Positions 44,940 to 57,004 of a stretch of DNA of 64,000 bases are shown one piece after another. The stretch lies in the NCBI GenBank assembly GCA_963971405.1, contig OZ020486.1:9633419-9697418 (forward strand), read 5' to 3'. Position numbers and translations under genes: made by a program. How positions within the stretch are numbered: position 1 is the stretch's first letter; the number at the start of each line of letters is the position of its first letter. This DNA is from Psococerastis gibbosa (taxonomy: Eukaryota; Arthropoda; Insecta; Psocodea; Psocidae). The notes under the pieces are model-generated. The model was not told the DNA's origin and ran no database searches. It was given only the letters and a program-made list of their open reading frames with translations.

Positions 44940-45313
44940 TGAGACGGAAAGCCTTGGCCCTGCTGCTCACCAACCTCCTGGCCATCTCCATTGCTGACTA
45001 CATTCGTCACCAGAGACAGTCTGGAGTGACCAGAACCTCTTACCCCATCATGACCGTCGGTGACACTGACCAACTGCGGGCCTTCTTCACGACTTCTTCT
45101 GCATCTGCCACTCCTTTCCCGAGCTACTCCCTGACCCGCGCCTGGTCCTGGAAGGACATCTTCGGAAGCTCCAGTCCTGTTCCGAAAGTGGTTGAGACTA
45201 AAAGCTGTGAAAGTGCAAAAGTGTTTGAAGAGATCGTGATTGACGATAGTGTTGTGTCGTCGCCGGTGTTGATGCAGAAGTATTATTTGAACCAGCTGGC
45301 GAAGGAAATAGAG
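44939..45313 (+). CDS. GPR158/GPR179-like class C receptor, first coding exon (signal peptide and ectodomain start)
   Basis: One of four exons that splice in frame into 299 residues of a secreted N-terminus. GPR158 and GPR179 are orphan class C receptors that act at synapses and bind RGS7; insects have relatives. Residues 1-20 (MRRKALALLLTNLLAISIAD) form a basic-then-hydrophobic signal peptide. The rest of this exon has no family motif that I know by itself; the call rests on the exons at 59882 and 61403. The donor GAG|GTAAGC at 45314 is phase 0. The frame is open upstream of the ATG, so an earlier start cannot be excluded. The seven-helix part would lie beyond the window. Confidence 0.6.
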
Positions 45314-45526
45314 GTAAGCTATGCATAGTATTTACTTTATTAGGCTATGTAATTATCTATGTACATACTGTATAAGAGTAACGCACAGACAACGATTTGA
45401 TAGGTTCGCATCCTGAGAAGAAGCATGATTTTCTACATTTCCTCAGATGTGGGTTAACTTACAGGGACTCGTATAAGTAACCCACAGAGCGCGCGCCATG
45501 GTCCGGTCCAAATGAGTCAGAACTAA

Positions 45527-45816
45527 GGCACTATATACCCGGGTATTGTCATCCGCCATTTTTTATCCAATATTTCCTATATGGTAAGTATTGCAATTAT
45601 TTCTAAGAAACGGAAAAGATTGAAAAAAACGAAAACACGTTTTATTATTTTTTTTATTAAACACCACCCTAATTGGTAGGACGTTTTTTAAATAAAAATA
45701 AATAAACAACGATAAATTTCTAATAATAAATGGGTAAACTCCCAATGCTTGGCTTATACACCAGGCTTATAATGGATAAAAAATGGCGGATGACAATACC
45801 TGTCTAATATAGAGCC
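45527..45816. repeat. Foldback element with ~30-bp perfect inner arms
   Basis: GGTATTGTCATCCGCCATTT near 45540 is repeated inverted near 45790, preceded by the less perfect GGCACTATATA / reverse TATATTAGACAG ends. It is 290 bp, non-coding, in the first intron of the GPR158-like gene. Confidence 0.6.
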
Positions 45817-46687
45817 CTAGCCAGAACTAGCGCCTGAGAACTTAAAGACTGTATCTGACAAGGAACCATGTACAAATAATTAAATATATAAACCCCTAAT
45901 ATTTCGCACTGCAATTTCCAAAATTTCCACCGGGGGAGACCCCCTGACCCTTTATGTTTTATGATGCATAATAAACATCATTATCCCCAGGGAGGACCCC
46001 ATTAGCGCCCTGACTGACTAAAATTCTTCATACTTTTATGTTGTTGTTCTATTTAACCTATGTTGATCGCCTCCCCCAGCAGTGCGGATGTAATCCATAG
46101 CTCAACGATGATTCATGAGTAGCTACGACCGTTAAATATGGCTCCGGGCTCCTGTCTAGCAAAAAGATTATCAATGCAATATACAATACAATGAGGTTCA
46201 GGAACACTGCTGACAGCTGAGCCTATTATGGGGGATTCAAACTATTTTGCAACCAAGTGGATTTTTGGCGATATTAATTAATATCTTGTTTCTCAGCCGC
46301 AAAGTTATGAAAGTGGTCAGATGAAGAATTAATAATAGAAAAATCTAGCTTTTGAAGGACTCTTACATTTTCGGTTCTGAAATGACTTTACTTAATCTTG
46401 AACTCCTTTCGCGGAACTACGACATCAATCGGATTTTTTACAATTAAAATACAATCCTTGTCCATGAGAGAGTTTCTTCAGTGACTTCGTGGAAGTGATA
46501 CATGACAAATAAGGAAATAATTATAAATTAAATTGCACTTAATTCCACAAAATAAATTTTTAATAGTAACACTATAAACTAACTAACTAATAACGACATA
46601 AAAAATGCATCCTAGATCTGGTATCTGGACTCTGGAGTGCCCCGCCCATTCCCCCTACATACGAAATTATGCTGATGTATGTCATAG

Positions 46688-46978
46688 CAGGCGCGGATCT
46701 AGGGGGGGGGGGCTATGGGGGCTATAGCCCCCCATTAGGTTCCTCAAAATGCGTAGAATCCCACTATTTCAGTCCTATTTTTCACATTTTTTCCCCCGGG
46801 GGAGACCCCCGGGCCCCCCTTGGGCTCAATTGTATTAATTACCTACAACCCTTATTGCTCTGAAAATGCGTCAAATCCCAATATTTCAGTCCTATTTATT
46901 AAAAAAATTGCAATTCATATTTTTTATTCGTATTTAATCTTAGCCCCCTCCTTGGACTCATTCTAGATCCGCGCCTGT
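46688..46978. mobile_element. hAT-like MITE (CAGGCGCGGATCTAG family)
   Basis: Ends CAGGCGCGGATCTAG and CTAGATCCGCGCCTG with perfect 8-bp flanks TGTCATAG (46680-46687, 46979-46986). G runs follow the left end; the middle has CCCCCGGGGGAGACCCCCGG. A reversed sister is at 61969. Confidence 0.88.
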
Positions 46979-47805
46979 GTCATAGGTACTTGTGAGAGCC
47001 AGTCTGAAGATGGTGTTACACCGAAAAAGCTGTTACTATTAAAAATGTATTTTGTGGAATTAAGTGCAATTGTATTTATAATTATTTACTCATTTGACAA
47101 TTCTTGTGGCCAATCTGGGCTAGACAGAGGTACTTATCATGTATGCTCAGGAAAATTTCTTTTCTTTTTCCTTATATTTCATGAGATAGGTATATGATGC
47201 TTACTCTTTTATTTTATTTTCCCACTTCCATAGGTACGAACGAAAAATAATGCGACTAGGTGTTGATGACTCACAAATAATTATCTACGGGCATGTAGTG
47301 TAAGTTATGGAGAAGGATTTAATTTGGGGGGAATGAGAAAGCCAGAGGTGACATTATGGGGAAAGTGAGTTGGAGTGGGGGGAGGGGATATCACAGGTCT
47401 TGCTCATTCTTCCAAGTTTCTCTTTGCCAGACCCTCATCACGGTATAAAGTATCACGCCATCAAAGGATTAAACTCTCTTTGCCTCATATCGTACATTCC
47501 GTCATTTCCACGCCTTACTAGTTTACCGTCGAATTAATGGTCGTTTGTGCGCCAAAGAAACGTTATAGAAGTGATCACTTGCTGCGGGTTACCATGACAA
47601 CGGTCTCTGCTGCTCCACATCGGTCAACAGGGCTATGACATACAGTACTACATTGCTTATATGAACCAGTACGAGTGAATTATTACATGCTGTCCTGTAT
47701 AAAATACTACCGCTATATAATAATGCTGAAGTTGCTGAGTTATCCCTAGTTAAGTACGTTAAGTAAAATTAATAATCAACTTGTGGAAACGGAAAACTAA
47801 GCTTA

Positions 47806-48205
47806 GGCGCTGTTTCCACCGACCAACAAGTGCAAAATACACATACGGTGACGTGGTAGCAGACATTCAAGACTTAGGCGGGGTCTCCACCGACCTCGCA
47901 TTGCAGAATGCAAATGATATTGACGGAAATAAGAATTTTTCTTTTTATAGAAATCTATTAAAATGTTTGTACCGTACTTAATATATCCCATGACGCCATT
48001 TTTTAATTTTAGTTTGTTTGTTTGTGATTTTACTCTATGATCATTGATCAATTTTAACTATGGCATATAGTGAAACAAAAATTTCCGTCAATGTCATTTG
48101 CATTCTGCGATGAGAGGTCGGTGGAAACCTCGCCTTTATTAATGGTATCTGCTACCACGTCACCGTATGTGTATTTTGCACTTGCAGGTCGGTGGAAACC
48201 GCGCC
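47806..48205. mobile_element. PIF/Harbinger-like nested foldback MITE, copy 6
   Basis: Outer ends GGCGCTGTTTCCACCGACC / reverse GGCGCGGTTTCCACCGACC, with TTA on the left and TAA on the right. The outer arm differs from other copies (AACAAGTGCAAAATACACATA), which marks a subfamily, while the inner element is the same. Confidence 0.82.
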
Positions 48206-48227
48206 TAACCAGCGTGTTAGCTAAAGG

Positions 48228-48625
48228 CACTTCAGCGGCCCGATCATGGCGATTTTGGATTATTATAATACCGGGGATTATTCAATTGTTTTAAACAAAT
48301 GAGTGCAGAACGCGCGGGAAATTCAAATTGATAAATTACTATTTTTGGCGAGTTTTCCATTTTTTCTCCATTAGATGTAGGCCTAGACACATTGATCAAA
48401 ATTCTTATTATATTTCAAAATTCTTCCTGTACATTTTAATGCTTATTATTGGTCCCTTCAATTATTAAACAATACTACCATTCTCTTGTATTCTAATAAT
48501 TTATTAATTTGAATTTCCAGTGCATATTTTAACACCGTCACATAAATGACATCTTACTACTGTGGTATTAAAAAATAAACCCCGGTATTATAATAATCCT
48601 AAATCGCCATAATCGGGCTGCAGTG
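48228..48625. repeat. Foldback element with CACTKCAG ends
   Basis: CACTTCAGCGGCCCGATCAT at the left and reverse CACTGCAGCCCGATTATGG at the right; the inner arms ATTATTATAATACCGGGG match on both sides. No clear target duplication. CACT ends suggest CACTA/Chapaev-type elements, weakly. Confidence 0.55.
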
Positions 48626-49631
48626 GGCGTACAATGCCGTTCAATACTCGTACATTCTAGGATTAAAAATTAAAAATTAAAAGACAGTACCATATAGTAC
48701 AATATATAATGCCAGCTGCTTTCTAATGTTGTTCTGTTTACATTTTCTATCGATAACAGTGCTTGATTTAATAGCTAAAAGTTTCTATACACCGTAAGAA
48801 AATATTACCACAAAAATAGCCTCCCATGGACAGATAAAAGCCAAAAGTGCGGAATGCTCTCCCAAAATTTTCTTTTTGGATTAGACTGGGTAGACAAATC
48901 AGATCTAAAGTCCTTTAAATTAATTTAATCAACTTCAAAATTTGCCCATGAGAAGCCCGTTACTATTTGTAAAAGCTCTCTGTTGTCTCTGTGTGAGCAG
49001 TTAGCTTTCAAATTCGACAGAAACAACATGGGAATTTTAGCTATAAAGATAAAGGGGGGCAACTGCAATAAAAGTCTGAGAAAACGTCTCCGAATGTTGC
49101 ATAACCTTACAAAGAACTTTGCAGAAAAGAATTTTTCGTCTCTTTTCTTAAAATAACTTGAAACAAAGAAAATATACCTTTGTGTATAGCAGGAAAAATC
49201 TACATTCACAGTATGTAATCAAAGACTATTCTCGTATTTCCTCAACTTTCGTGGAGTTGTGAAGTGGTTCATGTTTACTGACTTTGGTTGTTTAATGTCT
49301 GCCTTGTCTTTCTATATTATAGTTCATCTTTCTGTCCGTCTGTCTGACCCTGTAACCAAAGCTCCCTTAACAACGCCCTTGACACTCGCGATACACCCGA
49401 GTGAAATGGGCCAGGACTTTATCATTAGGCTATGGCTGGGGCCTCAGTTGGGTAAATTCATAGAGTCAAAATAAAGGTAAATGAGGTAAAGACGAAGATA
49501 CATTTAGGTTGGCTAGCCATCAACTCAAACGTGATCCCTGGTTCCTGATTGGCTCGTTGCTTACTCAATTTGATTTACAGTTGATGACGTTGTTCTCATC
49601 GTTGTTGTTTTAAGGGCAGGGTAGAGTAGAC
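48626..49631 (+). other. Intron sequence, nothing recognised
   Basis: No exon in the receptor frame and no matched repeat; two short open frames on opposite strands look random. Confidence 0.5.
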
Positions 49632-49949
49632 CAGGGCCGGCCCTAACGGTGGAGAGAATGAGACCGAGCGCTAGGCCTCGGAGGGGCCTCGCGCCTGGCT
49701 CAATAAGCACTGAATAAAACATTTTTTTTTGCAAAAAAAAAAATAAAATAATAATAATACTAATTTTATAATGAGCATTGCTGTTTAATAAAAAAATAAT
49801 TTTTTAAAAGATATATCTAAACAATATTTAATATTAAAAAAAATATTATTAAAATAGGTAGTAGGTTCTAACGGTAGGTAAACGTAAACGGGAGGGGGGA
49901 CTCGCGCAGAATCTCGCTCCTGGCCTCGCGAACCCACGGGCGGGCCCTG
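49632..49949. mobile_element. hAT-like MITE (CAGGGCCGGCCCTAACGG ends)
   Basis: Left CAGGGCCGGCCCTAACGG, right CCCACGGGCGGGCCCTG; flanks GAGTAGAC and GGGTAGAC (7 of 8). It ends about 120 bp before the second receptor exon. Confidence 0.8.
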
Positions 49950-50069
49950 GGGTAGACAATGTAAACTGTACTTGAAAATTTTGGAATATATTATTTTTAC
50001 TTAGGTACTTACTTATCTGCTGACTCTGGCTGTGAAAGTCATTGTAATTATCGTTTCCTTTTTTTTCAG

Positions 50070-50338
50070 TTCATGCCCAATTCAACGCTGCAGTTAGTGG
50101 CCAAACTCGTGAACGACAATGAAGAGCTCGAGGCGGCGGCCATCTTTCTTCAGCAACAGCCAATGAACGATCAGCGGACCATGTATCTGCTCCATCGGGG
50201 CGTCTGGTCCTCCAGCACCAACGTCGACGGGTTACCATGGGACCATTTGGGACCTGGCCAATGGTCACCACCCGTAAAACTGTGCCTACTTAATTCATGG
50301 ATTTTTGGCTACACTGTTGCTGACTTCTCGATAGGAAA
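50070..50338 (+). CDS. GPR158/GPR179-like receptor, exon 2
   Basis: The acceptor TTTTTTTTCAG ends at 50069 and phase 0 is continuous with 45313. Encodes FMPNSTLQLVAKLVNDNEEL, a short helix rich in Glu/Ala, then LLHRGVWSSSTNVDGLPWDH with LGPGQWSPPVKLCLLNSWIF. The W-x-SS-T...G.PW...PG.W..P...C pattern fits the Cache-like extracellular domain of this receptor family as I recall it. The donor AA|GTAAGT at 50339 leaves phase 2. The strong codon bias to G/C at third positions, against AT-rich flanks, supports coding. Confidence 0.65.
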
Positions 50339-51037
50339 GTAAGTTTGTTTTGAATTAATTAGTATAGTTTGATATTTTGGAGAAGATTGGTTTATAGGAT
50401 TGCTACGTACTGTATATAACTGTATACTGAAAGAGTAATAGAGGTTTAACCCTTACCATTTGTCTTAAAATCAATAAAATCGAGGGGTTTCCCTTCACAT
50501 GTGTGCATGTCAAGAATTTTGGAGAACTTCACCCAACCTCTAAAATCTTAAAGTTTTTTTATAACCTTGCGGGATGCTATTTTACTGAGTTACATTTCTA
50601 TGGAAGTTTATGAAGCTTTGCCGGTAACAGCAAATTTAATTGTCAACCGATTTACTTTCTTATTCGCGGCCACGCCTTTATATAGCTAACGCTGTTGAGT
50701 TCCATTGTATTATCAACAGCAACGCATCTAGGCATCAATAAATGGGCAGTTGATGGTGCTGATACTCAGGGAAGCCAATTCTGGTTTATGTTGTTTTTTT
50801 AAAAAAAAATTACGAAGCTAAAAAAATACGTCGGATTGTTGGAAAACATACTTTAATGCAGTTAACAATAACAATAATAATATAATAATAATAATTAACA
50901 ATAAATATACACAAAGTCATGTTGCTATTACCCCAAAGGGGGTCTCCACCGGGGAATTTTTTTTTTTAAATAGGCAGAAAAAAGTAGGGTTTTACGAATT
51001 TTAATAGCAGTGATTTTTGGCTGGGGTTCATCCTCAG
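50339..51037 (+). other. Intron sequence with a hAT-like scrap
   Basis: Near 50937-51000, GGGGGTCTCCACCGGGGAA and GGGTTTTACGAATTTTA recall the interior of the 61969 element. Otherwise unassigned. Confidence 0.4.
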
Positions 51038-51271
51038 CAGTGGCGGCGCTACGGGGGTGCCCGAGGGGGCCTGGCCCCCCCAAAAGTTTCTCCGGCCCCT
51101 CCGGGGCCCCCCCAGTTTTGAGATATTTTACATCTTGTTAAATTGCAGAATTATTGAACGGTATACCTACTCCCAATGAAAAGTGTTTTGTTTTTTCATT
51201 GGCCCCCCCAGATAGAAGTCATGCCCCTCCATGCCCCCCCCCCCACCTTAACATTTCTAGCGCCGCCATTG
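51038..51271. mobile_element. hAT-like MITE (CAGTGGCGGCGCTA family)
   Basis: Ends CAGTGGCGGCGCTACGG and TAGCGCCGCCATTG; flanks ATCCTCAG and ATTCTCAG (7 of 8). The inside matches the inverted 33331 copy and both ends of the 21195 element. Confidence 0.85.
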
Positions 51272-52231
51272 ATTCTCAGAATATATAGGCTCGTAATAGT
51301 GTTTTTTTTATGCACAACGTTAGGTTAAGCTCGAAATAGTGATACGGAAAGCGAAAAACGGAGTCATCCAGCATCAAAGTCGTGCATCGTCGGAGAATAG
51401 CCAATTAGCCAATTATGTAAGTCAAAATATTTTGACCGTGTCACAAAGTGGTATCATCCATGGGGTTGTTGGTAGGCCTATTGGACAAGAGTCATGTAGG
51501 CCTGGGTCCATAAAAAGTCCTTTAAAAGAACAGCCAACCAACAACCTAGTGGTAGATTATTCTGTTCACACGTTAAATTCAACATTTTGGCGCTCACATT
51601 TATATAGCAATTGCGTTCCATTTTATTTCATTTGTGATTATAATATACTGTACATGTATGTTAAAGTTTCCACTATACTCGCCTCACTACTCCCCCCCCC
51701 CTCCCCCCAATTTCCGCCCCAACCTATGTTTGGGGCTTTGGGCCGTCTTAAGAGAGAAGAGAGGAAGCTTGGCGTCTATTGCGATCGATAGTAAGAGGCT
51801 GTGTGGCGCTCCGTAAACCACTTGCTACAATTAGTTGACCCGTATGCTCACCCACTATTTTCCCTTGTTTTCCTATCCACGCTGTGGTTTCCGTTACATT
51901 GGCGGGCTAAATGGTACTTTCCTACCTTTTCAGCTTCAGCTGCCATTTTGTTTCAGTTTTATTTTAGAACAAAATATTTCTCTTCCATTGTGTATAAATT
52001 TAGCATTGAATGCCATGCTGGTCCAGCTGTTAATGCGACGCCCCGGCTAGGCGTAGATCGTGGGTTCGAATCCCGGCAAGTCCAGTTGTTCTATATCCTC
52101 TAATTTCGGTCACTTACGTCGTCCATCCACCTTTTCTTCAGTCTTTCCATGAATTTTCTGCTATCTGGACATATAAATAAATAATAAATTGATGAGCGCC
52201 TGCTGAAATACTAGGCGCGTGTACGAAAAAG
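51272..52231 (+). other. Intron sequence, nothing recognised
   Basis: A 150-codon open frame (51339-51791) has no recognisable protein and ends in a C-rich run. A tRNA-like B box GGGTTCGAATCCC lies at 52060 without a full cloverleaf. Confidence 0.4.
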
Positions 52232-52322
52232 TGTAACGCGGGTCAGTAACGCGGGTCGCTAACGCGGGTCGCTAACGCGGATCGGGAACGTGGGACGGGA
52301 ACGCCGGTCAGTAACGCGGGTT
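52232..52322 (+). repeat. Minisatellite, ~13-bp unit TAACGCGGGTCGC
   Basis: About seven imperfect units (TAACGCGGGTCAG, TAACGCGGGTCGC, GAACGTGGGACGG and so on). It is CpG-rich in an AT-rich intron. Confidence 0.75.
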
Positions 52323-55300
52323 GAAGCAACTTTTTGGGCAGATGTAGAAGGTCTATCTCAATTTAAATTATACCCATGTCTTCGTCTATTCTTCCTCTTT
52401 CAGGCCATGCTATATTTGTTGTGATAGGGTAAGGGGTTTGACTTTGGGGGGTGGGAACGTGAGGAGATTCGCCCAAATCTGGCCCGAATTTGCCGATTTT
52501 CATCTGAAATAAGCTTATTTTTGCCGCGTTTTTGGGGTTGTTAATATCAATTAGTAAACTTCAAACTAGTTTAGTTCTTTTCCACCTTTCTTACTCTTTC
52601 CAGGCATACATTCAGTTTTACTATCCGTCTCTTCGTTCAGGCTCAGGTGAGTTGGTAAGCCATCCCTGTTTCGGTGAAAAACAGGTTCTAAGGGTACTTT
52701 TGAATTTATATCCATAGAGTAAAAAAATACCACAGCCTGCTACTTTCACCCGAATTTAATTTTTAATGTCTCATTAGAAGCAGTATGAATTAAGGTTTCA
52801 AACAAGTATAAATACATATTTTCAAATGCAACCCTTCACCCCTTAAACACGAGTGGAACACAAAATTTCTAAAATTTCAAAAATCCCATTTGAATTGCAT
52901 GGGCGGGTTGCGGGTTTAAAGCAATTTTTTGGGGTGATGTGGATGGCCCATCATAATTTAAATTATACCCATGTCTTTGTCTATTCTTCTTCTTTCAAGC
53001 CATGCTATATTTTTTGGTGATCAAGCAAGGGGCTTGGCTTTGGGGGTGTGAAACGTCAGGGGGTGCGCACCAAATTCAAACTACTTAAGGGCTTTTAAGG
53101 GCCTTTCCACATATTGTCTTTCTCTTTCCAGCCATATATTATTTAAGTAAGATTTAGTAATTTAGGCGTAGTCACGTTAATCTATCGTCCGTAAACCGAC
53201 TTTGCAACCGACTTGCAGGCAACCAATTTTTTATTTAATTTTTCACTATTTAACCAAAAAACATTTCCTAATCAAAATACAATTTTTATATTTTTTTTTA
53301 GTTTGGGGAATAGGTTCCATAACATTATTTTGTATTTATTTTTTCATTTTTGAAATAAAAAACACCGGCTTTTCTTCATGGTTAAAGGAAATCGATTGAG
53401 GCCGATTCGACCATATAACAAGGAGGATTTATTGCGAACTGCATGGAGAACTTTATCTGCCATATTGTAGTTACACGTAGAATCCGCCCTTAGTCCTCAT
53501 CTGTGTAAACAATACCTACCTACCGTACACAAAATGTTGGAGTCTCACATTGCTCTCTTTTTTGTCGGCTTGTAAAGAATTAATAAGTACCTACAAGAAA
53601 TGGAAAACAATGGAAATGACTTTATGCAAAATAAAAACGCGAAAGCGTATTTTCTCTCCAGTGGCCTTACCTTAACAACCCTTAGGCAAAGATATTAATA
53701 TCCCCTACATTAATTAATTACATAATTATACTATATTGCGTTCTTGCTAATGATAATACCCAGAGAGCCGTGAGGGAATTAATGGTGTTTTATTCCTTAT
53801 TCATAATTTATCACCTTTGTTTTTTAATTTCTGTAGGAGCTCAAGATGGATTAAATGATTAATTATGTGGACAAATTAGTTATTATTAGCAACTTGTTAG
53901 GTATTACTACTAGAGCCCATTAATTTTTTTCGAATAGCATCATTACCTATACTTATCAAGTTTTTGAAGATTTTGAAAGTTAGATTGTTTAAAACAGCTA
54001 AGAAACATAATATTAGTAGGTTTGGAGGTATGAATTCAAAATTGAGTCAGCCTACTAAAACAGAGAATGAAAACATTGCTCCCACCAATTAGGTGGTCGT
54101 AACAATAGGGGGTCATATAATATAGTATTTATATATATATAGTATAATAAAATAGTCGTATTGGAGGAAATAGAGCAGTGTTGAAGCTAGAGGTCTCTAA
54201 TTATTTCGCTTTCCGGAATTATTTGGATTCTTTAGCTATACACCTCTTTATGATTTGCAGTACATTAATACAGTTTTTCTACTTTGTGGGCAAACTAAAC
54301 AGGGATCCTGGATTTCAATTAAATTCGGCTTGTACATGTAGGTTCATATGAATCTTACGTAACTCGAGACATTTTTTTTCTCCACTTATCCACTCCAAAA
54401 AAACCTCAACTTTACTCTAAATTGGACATGTTAGGCCTACTACTGAGTAAAATACCCAAACTAGGTATTGCATTGCATTGCAATTTGTTGAAGGACTTCT
54501 TATGGACCCAGGCCAACTTATAGCGGCCCATAAGTCCCTTGTCCAATGCCCAGGGCTGCCAGATGTCCGGTTTTAAAATGGTTTGTCCGGCTGAAAATTT
54601 GTTGACGAACTGGACAATGCATTATCCGGTTTCTAGGGATTACCCAAAAAAGAATAATATGTATTACTAAATTAGGTAATAATTAATACCGTAAAATAGA
54701 AACTATGTTTTTTCCATTTTTCATTAACTTCACAATTAATTTCATTGGCGTAAATAGGGGGTCCTTAGCCCCCCAGAGGTACCCCCCAACAGGATTTCTG
54801 GTGACAAAGACGTTATGGAGGCAAAAAGCATAGTATCCACAATAACATGCGCAAAACCTCAGTAATTAGGGTCCGTTTATCAATTTTTTCTCCGGGGAGC
54901 CCGGGCGGCCCTTTCTCCATGGTATGAAATGCACAAAGCCTCAATGGCTTGGGCCCATTTCTTTTTTTTTTTTATCCGAGGGATCAAAGTCTTGGAGTCC
55001 TAAATAAAGCCCCCCCCCCCCAGACATTTTGGGAATTTACGCCAATGATTAATTTTGAATTTAGTCATTTAATTTAAAAAAAATTAAACTTTTATTTTTT
55101 TACAGAAAAAATTGATGTAACTAAAATTAGAGTTTCAGAAAAAAAAAATTGACACTAGGTAAAATTACTTTAAAGCTCTTGTACGGTTTTGAACTTCGCT
55201 GTATCTGACAGCCCTGCCAATGCCATGGATTTCGGACATTATTTGTATTGTTTTCGTATGAATTTTTGGCCATTTACAAACTGGAATACGTCCTCAATGT

Positions 55301-55618
55301 CAACCTACCCCGGCTACAAGCGATAATGGACAAGCTGAGACAACCTTACCATTGAATTGACGCAATGAAACAGGTGAAAGCATGACTTAACCATGTACAG
55401 ACACGAGTCTCCCACACTAGGTAAAAACCTTGTTTTGAAATTTGCCATTTAATAGAACCCTTTTGTGAGCTGACTAGCCTACTACTGCTTTTGTAGCACG
55501 TATGCATTAGCTCCGTGGTTTTCAATTGTAATGCACGAAAAATGGAAACATATCTTTGAAAATTATAGAAATCAGTATGCGTTTCCCGATTTCAAAATTT
55601 TTTTCTCTGGTAGGTAAA
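52323..55618 (+). other. Long intron part, mostly unassigned
   Basis: A duplicated ~150-bp block (TTAAATTATACCCATGTCTT with CCATGCTATATTT) occurs at 52355-52500 and 52950-53070. 54740-55045 is a scrap of the interior of the 21195 hAT-like element (GACAAAGACGTTATGG, ATAGTATCCACAATAAC, CGGGGAGCCCGGG). No exon is seen. Confidence 0.5.
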
Positions 55619-55816
55619 AGTCCACGCAAAATGAGAAAAGTATGGACATGGAATGTTTTGATCCTGTGCAACACTGTAAAAATATTCTTTGCACAATTAT
55701 TGTTATACCTTGCATCCAATGCAACAAGGTAACATAAAATGGTGCAAAGAATATTTTTACAGTGTTGCACAGGATCAAAACATTTCATGTCCATACTTTT
55801 CTCATTTTGCGTGGAC
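55619..55816. repeat. 75-bp near-perfect inverted repeat (hairpin)
   Basis: The arm 55619-55693 (GTCCACGCAAAATGAGAAAA ...) is repeated inverted at 55742-55816 with one mismatch seen, around a 48-base spacer. A transcript of either strand would form a long stem. It may be a young foldback transposon or a hairpin-RNA source; no target duplication is obvious. Confidence 0.85.
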
Positions 55817-56911
55817 TATACCTACTGTATATACTTACAGCGTACTCGTACTTCTTCCCTATATGTGGTAAAAACCACCTCATAGGAAATGTATACAATA
55901 ATGAAAGAAATTCATGGATAGGACGACATATTACTGTAAAAGACATGAACTGAGTCATTTTCACATGGTTTCTCATCTAAAATGACATAGAAAATGTATT
56001 CTAGCTGGAATTCTGAAATGTCAAACTTGATGTAAGCCGCCTGAGGAGTTGTGCGGGTTGCATTTTCCACATCGCAGCATCCCAAGGCAAATAAATCTTT
56101 GAAACTATCGTTATATCTCACATTTTGACTTTCAAAATGTCTCCTACAGCAACGCCACCCGCTATGGTTTTCTGAATGGAAGGAACCGTTCCAATATGAA
56201 TGTATAACTTTCCAAGAAGTTTTCCACAATATTTTTTCAGTAAAATCATTTTCTCACAAATTTTAAATATTTATCTGTTAGAAACCACAACTTTTCGAGT
56301 GAAAATCCTCCCTTTATGATAATACATATATATGTTGGTTTTAATTGCCATATTTTATTTTTTTGCATGCAGTGTTTTTTTAAGTATTTATTAGACCTAG
56401 AGCCTGCAAAATGACCGTCCGCGGTCAGGTCAATCAACGATTCATTTGTGAATGAGCGTAACCGAGAGGTTCACATAGTAAGCCCATTACATATAAAATC
56501 AGCTATTAAGATGGCCAGGTACCCAAGGTCATGTGTGCAGAAACTCTGCGCCTGCGATTCTGTTTTCGGTTTTTGTTATCTATTCATTTGTTTTTCATTT
56601 TCCAATGTTTTCCTTTTTTATGTTTTTATGTTTGGAACCCAACAACTTGGCCAAATTTCCTTTGACCTTTTCCATTTTCTTTGACTTTCCCCCTAGCGAA
56701 TGGATAATAGCCAGTGTGCGAGCAAATAGCTGGAGGATGAAATAGAGGGGACATGAAAAAGAGGAAGACAAAGATAGGCCTACAGAAACCAGATTGAGAA
56801 CTATCTTTGAGGAGCGGGAACTTTAGAATAATCAGAACAGGAGAGAAGAGAAGAGAAAGTAGCGGAGGAGGCTCACGTATCAGACCCGAGCAACCGGAGT
56901 TGATTATTGAA
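55817..56911. other. Intron, no confident feature
   Basis: A minus-strand frame (55912-56229, 105 codons) is not recognisable and has no splice context. Confidence 0.4.
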
Positions 56912-56967
56912 GATGACGATGACGACGACGATGAAGATGATGATGAAGATGATGATGATGATGATGT

Positions 56968-57004
<37 letters not shown>
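56912..57004 (+). repeat. GAT/GAC trinucleotide microsatellite
   Basis: About 30 units, with GAC and GAA variants on the left and a pure GAT run on the right. It makes artificial poly-Asp and poly-Ser frames. Confidence 0.95.

Noticed and set aside
51339..51791. A 150-codon open frame in the receptor intron
   Set aside because: Ends in a C-rich run, no motif, and no exon signals joining it to the receptor.
52010..52083. Possible tRNA gene (B box GGGTTCGAATCCC)
   Set aside because: No matching acceptor stem, weak T stem and no A box at the right distance.
55912..56229. A 105-codon minus-strand frame next to the 75-bp hairpin
   Set aside because: Cysteines and aromatic residues give it a protein-like look, but I recognise no family and see no supporting splice sites.
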